Origin: Mikania micrantha
Taxonomy: Eukaryota > Streptophyta > Magnoliopsida > Asterales > Asteraceae
DNA length: 64,000 nt
Assembly: GCA_009363875.1 (NCBI GenBank)
Contig: CM018689.1
Span: 57,971,741 to 58,035,740, forward strand
Reading direction: 5' to 3'
Each line of letters begins with the position of its first letter. Position 1 is the first letter of the stretch. The notes beneath the pieces were generated by a model, which had not been told where the DNA came from, did no database searches, and was given only the letters and a program-made list of their open reading frames with translations. Made by a program: the position numbers and the translations under genes. Positions 1 to 12,100 of this stretch are shown in pieces.

Positions 1-1
1 C

Positions 2-286
2 ATGGGGGTAGCACATTTAGATCTAAGTCCGTACATCGAGTGTATGGAAAGGCGCGCGGACTTGCACGACCTCCCGGTTGGTACTAAACTAGAAACGATT
101 AAACCCAACGAGCATAACAGCTTAGCCGAAGAGAGCTACATTGTATGGAACAAGGGCGCGATCACACAAGATATGGTCCTAAGATTGAAAAATACTGAAA
201 CCGGTGAAATGGAGGTGCAAATAGAGATCACTCCTGTTGAAAATCATCTCTTAAAACTACAAGATGTGATTGTAGAGGCTGAGTAA
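2..286 (+). CDS. Unrecognised C-terminal coding exon, partial at window edge
   Basis: An open frame runs from the window edge to a stop at 284-286 and encodes about 94 residues. The composition looks like real protein (mixed charged and hydrophobic, few low-complexity runs), with a strongly acidic end (VIVEAE). Base composition is clearly less AT-rich than the following DNA, which supports coding. The first ATG sits at base 2, but the frame may continue upstream, so this is probably the last exon or the end of a longer gene rather than a complete small gene. I do not recognise a domain and assign no function. No neighbour on the same strand suggests a role. Confidence 0.45.
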   Translation: MGVAHLDLSPYIECMERRADLHDLPVGTKLETIKPNEHNSLAEESYIVWNKGAITQDMVLRLKNTETGEMEVQIEITPVENHLLKLQDVIVEAE

Positions 287-750
287 AACCAGATTAAATA
301 AAAGGTCCATTTTCGTTCCTATAGTTATGTTTGATGTAATATATTTATCTCCCGCATATAATTTATTTTAACAGCATCAACATAATATATAAGAAAGAAT
401 GTTCATTACATATTTTAAAAATGTAGAAAGAAAAATAAGGTTTTTACTGATTCATTCAAGTCCTATAAACAACCCCAGAAAAAAATTGTATGATTTGTTT
501 GGGTTGTTACATCCACCCCTTTTGGACTTGCTATACTTGATAAGGTTTTTGCCTCATCATCTTAATTAATTAGAGATTCGGTTGTTCAAAAAGCTCGTGT
601 CTTGAGCCTCGCTCGAAAAAAGCTTAAAAAATCTCGGCTCGAAAAAAACTCGTTTAAAATTAGCCGAGCCCAAGCTAGGGTTAACTCAACTCGAGCTCGG
701 CTCGGGACTTAACTCATTGGCTTGACTCGATTTAATATATATATATATAT

Positions 751-788
<38 letters not shown>

Positions 789-1465
789 GTATATTGTATT
801 ACACAAACACACACATATAATCTAATATGCATATTATTTTAATATTAAATATATAAAAAATATAATATGCATAATATATACACATATATACTAGGTTAAA
901 ACCTGTTAAATATTTGAATTTTAAAATTGTTTATTTAAAATAGTATACCATATATTTTTTTTAAAGATGTTTTATAAAAACAAATAAAGAATTGATTTAT
1001 AATATAATTATATTGTTTACCAAGTTTAATAAAATTATAAGTATTTGATATGAGAGAAATGATGAAAAAAATAAAATTTAATTAAAAAATGACATATAAA
1101 TATTCATTAGGAGAGGTAGGGGAAAAAGATTACAATCATTTATATTATTATAGATATATATGCATAAATGGAGGAAGATACAAAAAAAAAAAAAAAACGA
1201 GCCGTCTTGTGGGTTCCATTAGATCACGTTTAACTAAAAGCACTGATATCGTCTCTTATCCGATTTGGTTCAATTGGACCATGTTTAATTAAAAGCACCG
1301 ATATCGTCTCATTCCATCACCTTCACAATTTATTAAATCAATTAAGGTCTTAAGTTCGATTCAAAACTCATTGCAAACTAGCTAGATTTAATTTTCTTTG
1401 AACTGCAACAGTCGACTGACTGGTATATTATCAAAGGGAAACTCATTACATCAGACACACTCATA
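287..1465. other. AT-rich intergenic DNA with a CTCGAG-type degenerate block
   Basis: No gene is visible. Positions about 585-735 hold a degenerate array of GAGCTCG/GGCTCGA words starting with GGTTGTTCAAAAAGCTCG, a decayed relative of the low-complexity elements seen further right. The remainder is AT-rich with poly-A/T runs. Confidence 0.5.
738..787. repeat. (TA)n followed by (GA)n microsatellite
   Basis: A short TA run is followed by about 17 GA dinucleotides without interruption. Confidence 0.9.
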
Positions 1466-2265
1466 TCTCATAAATTATTATATATATTAAAAACCAAATT
1501 TGGTTCGTCTCACAGAATTACTATTCCTTTTTAGGACAAAACCGTAATTTCTTCACTTAGTCAAAAGTTTCGGCCGACTATGTCATCATGGTTTATGTGC
1601 TCATAGCTGTCACTTTGTGGTATTAATATCCACATAATAATCTTAGTTTGTTATATGTTAGACACTAATTGAAGTTCGATTAATCATAAAGAATGTTCAA
1701 TTGTTGCCTTTTTTGCGTTTATATTTGGGTTTGCTTACGCACACTCTTACAACTAAAGAATGTGCACACTCTTACGACTAAGTATGCTTTCAAGTTTCTT
1801 TGCACACGCACTTTACTTTTTACATAAAATTTCCGATATTAAATTTACATTTTTCAATGTGTCACACTTTTTACATGAGATTTGTAATATTGTCAATGTA
1901 ATTGCTATAGTGCGTGGGTTAAATTGATACACGCACACATACATCGCCAATTGAAGTTCGATTAATCATAGAAAATTTGCAATTGTTGTCTTTTTTTGCG
2001 TTTATATATGAGTTTGTTGACGCACACTCTTACGACTAAAAGGATGCGCACACTCTTACGACTAAGTATGCTTTCAACTTTCTATTCACGCGCCTCACCT
2101 TTTACGTAAAATTTCTAATTTTAAATTTACATTTTTCAATGCGTCACACTTTTTGTATGAGATTTCTAATATTGTCAATGTAATGCGTGGGTTTAAATTA
2201 ATATACATACATACATCGGTTTAGTATATCGGACCCGACGTAGCGCGCGGGTCCTAAATCCTAGT
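1466..2265 (+). mobile_element. Candidate non-autonomous Helitron
   Basis: The 3' end has the Helitron hallmarks: a GC-rich hairpin (GGACCCG at 2231-2237 pairing with CGGGTCC at 2248-2254), then CTAGT at 2261-2265 followed by T. A plausible 5' end, TCTCATAAATTATT preceded by T, lies at 1466. The body holds two tandem copies of a unit of about 280 bp. No Rep/helicase coding is present, so it would be non-autonomous. The 3' end is well supported; the 5' end is a guess. Confidence 0.55.
1667..2217 (+). repeat. Two tandem copies of a 282-bp unit inside the Helitron
   Basis: Both units start with AATTGAAGTTCGATTAATCA (1667 and 1949). Each contains duplicated CGCACACTCTTACGACTAA motifs, and each ends in a CA-rich ACATACATCG stretch. 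Divergence between copies is moderate. Confidence 0.85.
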
Positions 2266-3472
2266 TGTAGAGAAAACCCATAATTGAGAAAACCACAGTC
2301 GTTGGGTTGTTTGTGCATAACATAAACTAGTTCTATTCACAAACAATCAACCAAAACTATTTATCAAAAAAATAATTACTCTCTCTTTCATCTAGACAAC
2401 CAACCTAAACAGTGACGGAACTTGAAAAATTTGTCTGAGGGGGCCGAAAGTCATAGGTCAAAATTTTTTTCCTTATCGCTATGTTTTGGGTTAAAATTCG
2501 GGTCGACGCATGATTATTCGGGTCAGGTTAAACACTTTAAAGTTTAAAATATCAAATATTTGTTCCACTCAAATATATATGTTTGTATCAAACAAGACAT
2601 AAAATGTTTAAAACGAAAAGGTGAGTGTCCGGAAGAAGAATCACAATTCAACGCGACAACTTTTAAGCTGTTTGAACTCATTGATTATATACTCCGAATC
2701 AAACTTCTCAGCAATTTTCTTTTCTCAGCAATTTCCTTTGCGAAGACAATTATTGAAATAGGTAAGGTCCATTTAAATTTTTAAGGCTCAAAACAAGATT
2801 TAAACTTAAGATTTCCTAATGAACAAGAAAACAACCAATACTATGAACACTTAAATGTAATGTTAAAACTTATAATATAGTTCAACATTATTATTTTTTA
2901 AAATCCAAGAGGGCCCAAGGAATTTTATAAAGAAAAACCGAAAGGGCCGGACTCAATACCTATAAAATTTTTCGACCGAAAACTACTATATCGAGATTTC
3001 TGGCCAGAAAACCGCAGGGACCGGGGCACCCCCGGGCCCCTAAAAACCTCCGCCAATGAACCTAAACATACTTTTTTCACTCTTATTCACAACCAATCAA
3101 ACTTAACTTTTTTCATTCTCATTATTTAATTTAAATATAAGTTTTATCCAAAAAATAAAAATATAAACCAATAGAACGTAACCATGTGCCCAATATAATC
3201 GCAAAATATTAATTAAATACACACCAACCAACAAACATATGATATATCATCTTGGAAGAACGTACAACAATAACGATCGACACATATATTGCATGATCAC
3301 AGAGATCGATCCAAAGAAATTATTTTGCAAGCCATTAATACGACAACAAACACACACAAGTAGGAATTGAATATCTTCCCTCAAACTTTATTCTTCTAAC
3401 AACCATCTTCATTTTAGGCATCTCGCATTAACGGGTACGTTTGTTTGTTTGTATTTTATGCTTTCGATAGAA
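2266..3472. other. Intergenic DNA downstream of MLP copy A
   Basis: No gene recognised. The last 250 bp or so (from about 3230) resembles the 3' flanks of the other two MLP copies (ATGATCACAGAGATC and a polypyrimidine/CAAACTT stretch), so it belongs to the duplicated unit and probably contains the 3' UTR. Confidence 0.5.
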
Positions 3473-4314
3473 CTATATATCGGCGTTATGAGCATCCATA
3501 TCCTTGATGAGATCGCAAAGGTAGTCCATCACAGAAGTTGGATATGGTACACTTGTGTTTGGTCTCTCGAACTCGAAGGTCCATGTAGCCACCTGCTTAT
3601 CGCCCCTTGGTTCAACATGAAACGAGTGCTTGAAGCTCGTGTATAGCTCCTCCACCATCTCTCCTCCGATTACGTTGAACACAATCGTGTGGTTTTCCTC
3701 GTTCACTGATTCGATTATCTGTTTCGATATTTTCTTTTTTCCCTCTTAATTTTTGCATGAAGAAATGCATAGAAGTGATCTAAAATCAATATGTATCTCA
3801 TACAAGAATAGGAAACAAACATGAACTTTAAGATTTGTAAGTGGTTTGGAGTTTGAGCAAGTGTTTCTAGTCTCACCAGCAAAGACTAGCAAACGACCCC
3901 TGTCTCACAAACAAGTGTTGCATATTTACCCAATCTTTAAAATTAATTTCATATATCCTCTTAAGAGAGGGATATGTAATTGACTAGTTTATTTGAAAGA
4001 GAAAATATCTTTTAAAAAGGGGAAATATGTTATTGACTTTTTTATTTGATATATATATGTAATAATGATATTAGTAAGGGGAAATATGTAAACGACCCAA
4101 AAATCTAAAGGAACAAGTTACGTACGTACCATGAGTAGTGCCAAGAGATGACCGATCCAACGACCCCTCTCTCGCCCTCGTGCAGTTCACAGTCATGAAC
4201 CTTTTCAGGGGCTATTGCAACCATCTCATGTGGTTTGTGCCTAAGGAGATCATGAAACACATCACCATTCTTACTGATCTCCACGTAACCGATTAACTTT
4301 CCTGAAAGAGCCAT
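3473..4314 (-). CDS. MLP-like protein (Bet v 1 superfamily), tandem copy A
   Basis: Two exons on the minus strand encode a small protein of the major latex protein/Bet v 1 (START-like) family, which binds hydrophobic ligands in a single-domain cavity. Exon 1 starts at the ATG at 4314 (MALSGKLIGYVEIS) and covers the first 61-64 residues, including the family block KVHDCELHEGE...GSVISWHY. Exon 2 (about 3744..3473) encodes KQIIESVNEENHTIVF, the VEPRGD...ATWTFEFE strand region and the C-terminal helix ending DMDAHNADI. The intron is short, about 380 bp. Compared with copies B and C, exon 1 is 2 nt shorter just before the conserved GGTACG donor. Using that donor would shift the frame; donors 4 or 8 nt further on (GTACGTAA, GTAACT) with adjusted acceptors keep it. 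So the gene may be functional with shifted splicing or may be a young pseudogene. No signal peptide is seen, so it is likely cytosolic. Confidence 0.8.
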
Positions 4315-4435
4315 CAATCTTTTTAATTATATTTTCTCATAAAAGCCTTAAATAACTTTTCTCAAGAGATATTTTTATAAAAGCAAGATATGGATAATTG
4401 GTGAGTTTATGTAAAATAAAGGGAGACATCAATGG

Positions 4436-4445
4436 CTTTATATAG
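4436..4445 (-). promoter_or_regulatory. TATA box of MLP copy A
   Basis: CTATATAAAG on the minus strand lies about 120 bp upstream of the ATG. A matching TATA motif occurs at similar distance in copies B and C. Confidence 0.6.
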
Positions 4446-4550
4446 AAAATATTTTCTACCACACCCGAACATGCATTAGGAAAACATAAGCAAGTAATTT
4501 CTTTACTACACTAAAAAAAACTATAACATACCTAATATATTCTTACCTAC

Positions 4551-4762
4551 ACTAATTTTAACGTTATTTTACTAATTTTGAAATAACGTTAAAAACGCTG
4601 AGATGATAAAACTCAAATGATAACTTTGAGTCGGTTACTCATTCGGAGCAGCCTCTGGATTCCAACTTGGATACGAGTAAGGTTTGTCTTCATGCCCTCT
4701 TATACCTATTGAATAGTAAAAATATACTGGGTAAATTTGTTTGTTTATTTGTTTTGTACTAA
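4551..4762 (+). mobile_element. Au-SINE-like retroposon, copy 1
   Basis: The 3' body (GGAGCAGCCTC..., GTAAGGTTTGTCTTCATGCCC, ATATACTGGGTAA, then T-rich tail) matches the layout I recall for the widespread plant Au SINE. All four copies in the window also carry AACGTTATTTT words next to the body. Family name is from memory. Confidence 0.5.
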
Positions 4763-5041
4763 AGAGTAAACACTCAATCTATGGCAACCACTAGCATGTA
4801 TTTAGGGACAAATTTTTTTTTTTCAAGTTGAAATTTGTGTAGGATGCAATTTAATATCTAAAATTTTCACATCTTTTCAATTTGAGAAAGAAATTAGTTA
4901 AAACATTGAATCTCTCACTTGACTACTCGATCCTTCATCATCGGCTCATCACCATGTCCACCACTCTCACTCACGTCACCACAACTACCTCCTCCATCAC
5001 GACCCTATTGTAGCTGCTTTATAGAGTAAGGGGTTATATCT

Positions 5042-5127
5042 TTTTTTTTTGAACGACAAAAGTTATTCTCCACTTAAAGTAGTTCAGATTAATTACATAA
5101 TTGCATGTGATGTCCTACATTGCCAGT
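5042..5127 (-). mobile_element. 5'-truncated SINE with target duplication
   Basis: A poly-T run followed by GAACGAC is the reversed tail of the tRNA-derived SINEs found elsewhere in the window. The 86-bp insert is flanked by AAGGGGTTATATCT (5028-5041) and AAAGGGTTATATCT (5128-5141), a 13/14 match. Confidence 0.65.
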
Positions 5128-5436
5128 AAAGGGTTATATCTCTTAATCCTTTTACTCTATTTACTCTCCACTAGCATTTAAGTCGTCAAATTTGACACAA
5201 AACGCACTTGTCTCATTTCATCGATCTATTTATCTCAGAAACCAATTATCACCTTTTGTTTAAGTCATATGGACTATTCATTATATAACAATATAACATC
5301 CATACATCCGATAAACCCAGACTAAAATAAAATTATAAACAATGTAAGCCGATATATTATATATATACTAATCAGGTTCAAAGCCCAATATCACTAAAAT
5401 CTATAACTACTAATCTATGAGATATCATTTTTTATA

Positions 5437-5713
5437 GAGTAAATTACCAAGATGTTTCTTGTGGTTTGCAAACATTTCACTCTTGGTTTATAGGTTTCAT
5501 AAATTACCCATATGGTCACAAATTTTGGACATTTGTAATATATATAATCCTTAGGTTACCAAATTACTTTCACATATTTGACCAAATTACCCTCATATAA
5601 GGACTATATGTGTTACAAATGTTTAAAGTTTATGACCATATAAGTAATTTATAAAACTAGGAACAAAAAATGAAATACTTGCAAACGTTAAGGACCATCT
5701 CAGTAATTTACTC
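5437..5713. mobile_element. Fold-back MITE, GAGTAAATTAC family, copy 1
   Basis: GAGTAAATTAC at 5437-5447 and its reverse complement GTAATTTACTC at 5703-5713 bound a 277-bp imperfect fold-back (inner arms include CAAACATTT / AAATG...TTTGCAAACG words). A relative is at 40007..40280 inside the sulfate transporter gene. Confidence 0.6.
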
Positions 5714-6389
5714 CTTTTAATACAATAAAATCAAAATTACAATTTTTTTTACTTGGTTCAGATTATTTGTGCAACCCCAAGGACTATCCTCATTTATTAT
5801 TATTATTATTTTGGAGATATTAATTACCTGAATTCAACTGTTTTTTTTGGGGGTGTTAATGCAGGTCCATGATCCATCATCCATGGGTGGACCATATTCT
5901 TAATGTACTATTTGACGTTTTGGGCCTTCATTTATTTTTCTTAAGCCCATATTAGACATGTGTATTGTGGGCCAATTGTGATGAATTCTTTGAAAACGCC
6001 ACTTGAAATCTTGAATGGCTTAAACCTCTTGAAGTGATATGACATTATGACGTTAAAAAACTTGATTGGAAACGAATAGACTAACAAGATGTTTTTAAAT
6101 CTTTTTTTACCGTTAGACTAGTGGGTATGCCGGGTGAATGTGTGTGAAAGAGGGCATGGGAGGGCGTGGCACACCGCCCCCCTATGGGCGTGAATGGGGC
6201 GTTGTTGAGAGGCGTGACTGGAGCAACGACTCCTTGTAAGCTTTTCGACCGTTGCCAATCTTGTAAAAAAAAAATTAAATAAAACCTATATATACAACCA
6301 TCACACACTAATTTTTACTTTATATCACACTCTTTAATATTCACATCTCACAAAAAAAAATCAAACAAAAAATCAGTATTTTTATAAAA

Positions 6390-7607
6390 ATGGAATTTTT
6401 ACGGGAAAATGACGATTTTAGCGAAGGAGAAGATTTTTTAATCGAAGCCGCACAACTTACTCTCGACATCATCAGACAACAAATTGAAATTCCTGTTCTA
6501 ACTAGAAGAGCACGAATTAATCGAGATCGTCTTGGAGCTCACGCACGTCTTGTTGAAGATTATTTTTCAGAAAATCCGAAATACCCAGAACATTTATTTC
6601 GGCGTCGCTTTCGTATGAGTCGGAATCTTTTTTCACGAGTGCGTAATGATTTGGAACAAAACTATGATTTTTTCCAACAAAGGTGTGACGGAAGAGGAAA
6701 GATCGGGTTTTCCGGTCTTCAGAAATGCACTTCTGCGATATGGCAACTAGCCTACGGCACTAGCAGCGATTCGTTTGATGAGTATTTACAGATGTCTGAG
6801 CGAATGGGGCGGGAATGCATTTATAAATTTTGTAAAGGCGTAATTAGATTGTACGAGAAGAAATACTTGAGGAAACCAAATTCTCATGACATCCAGCAGA
6901 TTTATACATTTCATGACGAGGTTCATGGTTTCCCCGGTATGTTAGGTAGTCTCGACTACACCCATTGAGAATGGGACAATTGCCCAACTGCATGGCGAGG
7001 TCAATTCCAACTAGGCGACCATCCAAGACCAAGTTTTATGCTAGAAGCTGTTGCGTCTCAAGATCTTTGGATATGTCATGCCTTTTTTGATGCATCGGGA
7101 TCGAACAATGATATAAATGTTCTAGATCAGTCACCGATTTACAACGATCCTATTGAAGGCATGGCACCCGGTCAGCAGTTTATTTGCAACGACACAACAT
7201 ACAAATACGGGTATTATTTGGTCGATGGTATTTATCCGCAATGGGTTACTTTCGTGAAATCGTTTACAACACGACAAACTGAAGATGAAAGATGTCTGTA
7301 TTTCCAAAATCGTCAAGAGGGGGCAAGAAAGGATATTGAACGAGCATTCGGCGTTCTAAAACATAAGTGGCACATGATTCAACACCCTACTAGAGCTTGG
7401 AAGCCAACTCGGATCCGAAACGCGTTATATGCATGTGTGATACTACACAACATGATAATCGAAGATAATGGTCGAGCGATATGTGAATTTTATGAAGAAG
7501 ACGATCCGAATTTGTTGGAGCATGTGGAGATCAACGACGAAGAAAAACAAGCGAACCGTCGAATGCTTCGCAACGAGGATACACATCGAACCTCAAAGCC
7601 GATTTGA
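6390..7607 (+). pseudogene. Harbinger-type transposase, broken by one in-frame stop
   Basis: The reading frame is open from ATG 6390 to 7607 except for TGA at 6966-6968. The product would be about 405 residues, normal for plant PIF/Harbinger (HARBI1-like, DDE nuclease) transposases. The N-terminal half holds the FRMSRNLF...RVRNDL region; the catalytic core has LGSLDYTH (first Asp, residue 189), FFDASGSNNDINV (second Asp) and DIERAFGVLKHKW (Glu). The stop falls in the position where the family usually has Trp directly after the first catalytic motif, so a single TGG to TGA change explains it. No frameshift or deletion is seen, indicating a recent loss. Downstream methionines could give only a fragment lacking the first Asp. 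Confidence 0.9.
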
Positions 7608-7630
7608 TTGAACATTTATGGAAAAATCGT

Positions 7631-7779
7631 TTTATTAATTTGTAATTTTTTTATTAATTTGTAATTTTTTTTATTAATTTGTAATTTTTTTAATAATTTG
7701 TAATTTTTTTTATTAATTTGTAATTTTTTTATTAATTTGTAATTTTTTTTATTCGTTTGTAATTTTTTTTATTAATTAT
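7631..7779. repeat. Short tandem repeat of TTTATTAATTTGTAATTTT units
   Basis: About seven units of 20-22 bp follow the transposase stop inside the Harbinger element. Confidence 0.9.
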
Positions 7780-7938
7780 ATCTCAATTTAATTAAAAAAG
7801 GAATGATGACGTGGAATGAGTGGGTAATGGGACATTTCCACCAAAATGGTGGGGTGAGTGATTGTGGTGAGTGCCTATGCGGCGCATACGTGGCCATAGG
7901 TGGAGTGATTGGGTCAAGGGGCATACCTAATAGCCTTA

Positions 7939-9160
7939 GATTTCTTGGATTTTCCATGAAGGAATAATCAAACAAAAACTAGTAAACAATTTAGAAAAGT
8001 AACATCACTAATTCATTTGTGAAAACAAAATTATGCGTGTTTAAAAATACCAGAATTTGAAAAATATCCATTTAAGAATGGGATATTTTTCAAATAATAG
8101 CAGCTAAAAAACCGTTTTTAACAAATTGTTTAAAAAAATTATAAGAAACAAAACTTAAAAAAATGATATTATTATATCAATACTTCACTTATCTACTTAT
8201 ATGTAATTTCAATAATATTTTATCTCAAAATAACATTTTATATTTTGTAAAATTTTATTAATAACTATTTAATACTAGCTTATATATTATAAAAATTAAA
8301 TTTTACCAAAGTTTTTTTTAAAACAAAATGTTAATTTTAAAACAAATGTTTAAACTTATATTCTTATTTTATTACTTAAATTGTTAATTTATACGTAGTT
8401 GAAATAATATTTTATGTCCTAAAATTGTATTATAAAATCTAAATTTTTGTTGGTGTCTTTATTATTTTTGTGATACCAAGCTATATTTTTTAAGGCGATA
8501 CACTGATACTGAGCTAGTTACATGAAAATATTAGGTATCAAATAGCACTTGTTCCAATAGTATTAACGTGTCTTTAGGTGTTCATCTCAAACATATGTTG
8601 AGAGTTTAAGTCTCGTAAAAAACAAAAAAGGCGTAAAAAATTGTTGTTAAAAAACATAAAAGTATTAAGTTTTGGTGAAAATTATTGCCAATATCTTAGC
8701 ACAATTTCCACCGACTAATTCTTGACTACTCGACTCTATTGATGCATTTCAACTCCACCGGACCATAGAGCAAATTCCTTGTATGCAAATAACGTGTTGA
8801 CTTAACGTCCACTCGCTTTTCATAGTTTTCAGAAAAGAGTCTGATCGCTTTGTAATATAATACACACAACATTATGTATTTATATTTACTCATTTGTGAA
8901 AAATGTTATTTTCCACAGCTTAAATCCGTGACGAATTGATGACCATATATATATGGAGGGATGTAACAACAAATTATTGATTGATACATATATCTAATCT
9001 CATGATCACAAAGACCAAGCATGAAACTAGAAGGAATTATACAAGCCTTTACACACACAAGCAGGCAAATCTGCCTCTAACTTATTAATTATTCAAATTA
9101 CAATCTTCATAATGTTATGTTTTAATAGTAGTAACACACATCATGCATAGGTGCATAACC
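7939..9160. other. AT-rich intergenic DNA downstream of MLP copy B
   Basis: No gene is seen. The final 160 bp or so (AAGCAGGCAAATCTGCCTC at about 9059) matches the 3' flank of MLP copy C (AAGCAGGCATATCTGCCTC at about 20467), so it is part of the duplicated gene unit. Confidence 0.6.
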
Positions 9161-12100
9161 TTAATTCCCATCATTTTCGTCTTTGATGTTATGTGCATCC
9201 ATTTCCTTAACAATATTGCAAAGGTAGTCCATTAAAGAAGTTGGATAGTCCACACTTGTGTCTGGCTTCTCAAACTCAAAGGTCCATGTAGCCACCTCAC
9301 CATCACCCTTTGGTTCAACATGCCATGTGATCCTAAAGCTCTTGTATACATCCAGCGGATCTCCGTCGATTACCTTGAACACAATCATGTGGTTTTCCTC
9401 GTTGACAGATTCAATTATCTGTTTCGTAAATTTCCTCTTACCATCTGCATGTTAATTAATTTTCAAACAGATAAAAATTATCATTAATCAGACTGTTACG
9501 TGACAAACATCTGGGAAGAAACTTAGTAGGATTCTACGGTCATTAACGTGTGGGTGTTCGTCTATATACGATAAGAAATCCGAAACCGAAGCGTGTTCGG
9601 TCCTTTTACGGTTCAACTTAGCTAGAAGTTGTACCAAAAACGGTTACATCCGAACGAGTTGAAGAGGCGCTTGCTGCACGGGAAGCTACCCGTAATCACA
9701 ACCCATTGAACCAAGGTGATCAATGCGTTCACAATCACCTTGCATCACAATCACTCGTTTCCAATTCAACACATTTGTCCGATACTTAATTCCACCTTAT
9801 TCTTTGCATATTTCAGGAGCAAATCCTAACCCATCTCTCTGCACGTTCAAGATGTTTCTGGACTGCAAACCTCACTCGTTCAGCGGCACTAAGGGAGCCG
9901 TTGGGCTATTGCGTTGGATCGAAAAGGCGGAATCGGCCTTTGCTATGAGCAACTGCAGGAATGATGACAGGGTCAAGTTCGCTGCAGGGACATTTGAGGG
10001 AGCTGCCCTCACATGGTGGAATGCTAATGTGCAAAACCTAGGGCTCGATGCAGCCAACGCCCTACCTTGGGACGACTTTAAGAGGATGTTGAACCGCGAA
10101 TACTGTCCTCGCAGTGAAGTGCAGAAGCTGGAAACTGAATTCTGGAACCATAAGATGATTGGTTCCGAGGTTGAGGCATACACTGCCCGGTCTTATGAGC
10201 TGGCAAACCTATGCCCGGAAATTGCAACCCCACCTTTCAAACACATAGAGAAGTACATTGAGGGACTACCACCTCAAATTCAGGGCATGGTGCTCTCTTC
10301 TGATCCCAGTGATACATAACATGTTAGGTCAATTGCTGCCTTGCCACCGCTATGGCAGTTACCTAATGTAACATCTGTGCCGGAACCGTCACCGGAACAG
10401 TAATTTGCACAGTGAAGTGCACAGTAACTCAGGTACACGCTACGCAAGGCTATGTTAATACTATGTACACTGGAGGATTAACACTAAACTAATACGCGAT
10501 TGTCTGAAATCTGATTTAAAACCTTAGGGTTTAATAGTCAGAAACACATCGGACAACAATGAACAAGTAATCATATGCGTGATTTGATGCCAGTATGTAT
10601 AAACGTATGCGAGGATAAACAGAACAAAACCATAACAGTTGTTGTTACAGAATGTTAAACAGACGAATTATTCGTATAGGTGACGATCTGTACGAATAAA
10701 TCTGAAGGTTTAATGATCTGAAATGATGACTGGAAAATAGAAACAAGATCAGAAAGTGAAACGTACGATCGTGTTCGTACAGTTAGCGCTCTATACGAAG
10801 ACGCGCGTAAGTGACGTTTTCTGACGAAACGAAAACGAAGACGATTCGAACGATAATAATGTTAAGGAAATAGAATATTTCCTGTTTTACAATTTTGAAA
10901 CTCATCATAAATAAGCTAAAACAAAACTATTTCACTTTCAGGCGCGTAAAACAAAATACGCGAATAATAAAAGAAACGCGTTAAAAATAATAAATCTCGT
11001 TAAATCTTTTAAGAATAATAATATTTAACATATTCCTAAAAATAATTACGCACCAAATATTCAAAATAAATTCTTTTATTTAATTACGTAATTATACGCG
11101 AGTTACGTTCCAGAAACGTAACGAAACCGCGAACCGAGCAACCAAAACGAACCCGGACACCACCCGGGATATAAAAACCCACAAATGAGAGTTTTCTCTC
11201 ATTTCCCTCATCTTCAACCTCTCTCCTACACCCATTTCCGGCCACCACCCTTCTAGGGTTTTCTACCCCTTCTCTCCTCCATATCTTGGTCATTTCTCAA
11301 CGAAAATGGGCGTTCTTGGTGTCCACGCGTAGCCCTTGACCTCTACTACACGAAAGTACAACCAATCTGGAACGAAAACCACTGTGTGCAAGGTAATCTG
11401 TGATGAAAACCCACGAAAATTAGAGTTTTCGGACCCTTTGTTGTGCCATTAACCTCAACCGGCCAACCTTCATCTAACCATGCAAACCACGACCACTAGG
11501 ACCAACCTCAGAGTCTTGAAAACACCTCACCTCACTTGAAACCACCATGGGTTCTTGCTTGGAACCTTGACTTCCGATGGGTCGAATGAGTTTCATCCAG
11601 ACAGTCGAATGACTGGCCGAATGAAGCCCAGGTTCGAATGAGACTCCATTCGCTGGTCCCTTGGGTCGATTGACTGCTTCATTCGTGAGGTTTCATTCGC
11701 TAGTTGTGGTCATTCGACACATATGTCATTCGAACATCACCATCTGGAAACCTCATTCGGCCGAACATGGGCCATTCGCCAGCCATCCTTCATCCGACGA
11801 TCCTCATCTACACATGACCTCACCATTATTTGACCAAGACATAGACAAGCTACCAGCCCCCATTTGGTGACCCTACTCGACCTTCAACTCACATACGGCT
11901 GAAGAAAATTACTCGGCCAGAAACCCTAAAAGAGGAACACATTGGGCTGCTACCATTCAACCGGCTAAGGCCCATTAGGGGCCCATGTAAAGTAAACAGG
12001 CCCACCATTAAACAACTCTCTTTGGGCCAATCAATGAAGCCCAACAGTAGGCCCAAGTGCATTCTGGTTGGCCCAGGATGGGCCCAATATCATACTGCCT

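Larger units (their letters stand above)
6116..7935 (+). mobile_element. PIF/Harbinger DNA transposon with TIRs and TTA target duplication
   Basis: The terminal repeats are GACTAGTGGGTATGCC (6116-6131) and, reading inward from the right end, GGCTATTAGGTATGCC (7920-7935), 13 of 16 identical. TTA flanks both ends (6113-6115 and 7936-7938), which is the target duplication known for PIF/Harbinger. The 1820-bp element carries one transposase gene on the plus strand (broken, see below). I see no second Myb-like gene, which is common in complete autonomous members. Subterminal DNA is rich in GTGGGTGA/GGGCGTG words, shared with the MITE at 30383..30689. Confidence 0.9.

Noticed and set aside
11084..11293. 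Minus-strand frame rich in Arg and Val
   Set aside because: Antisense to the TATA box and leader of the long LTR candidate; no homology recognised.
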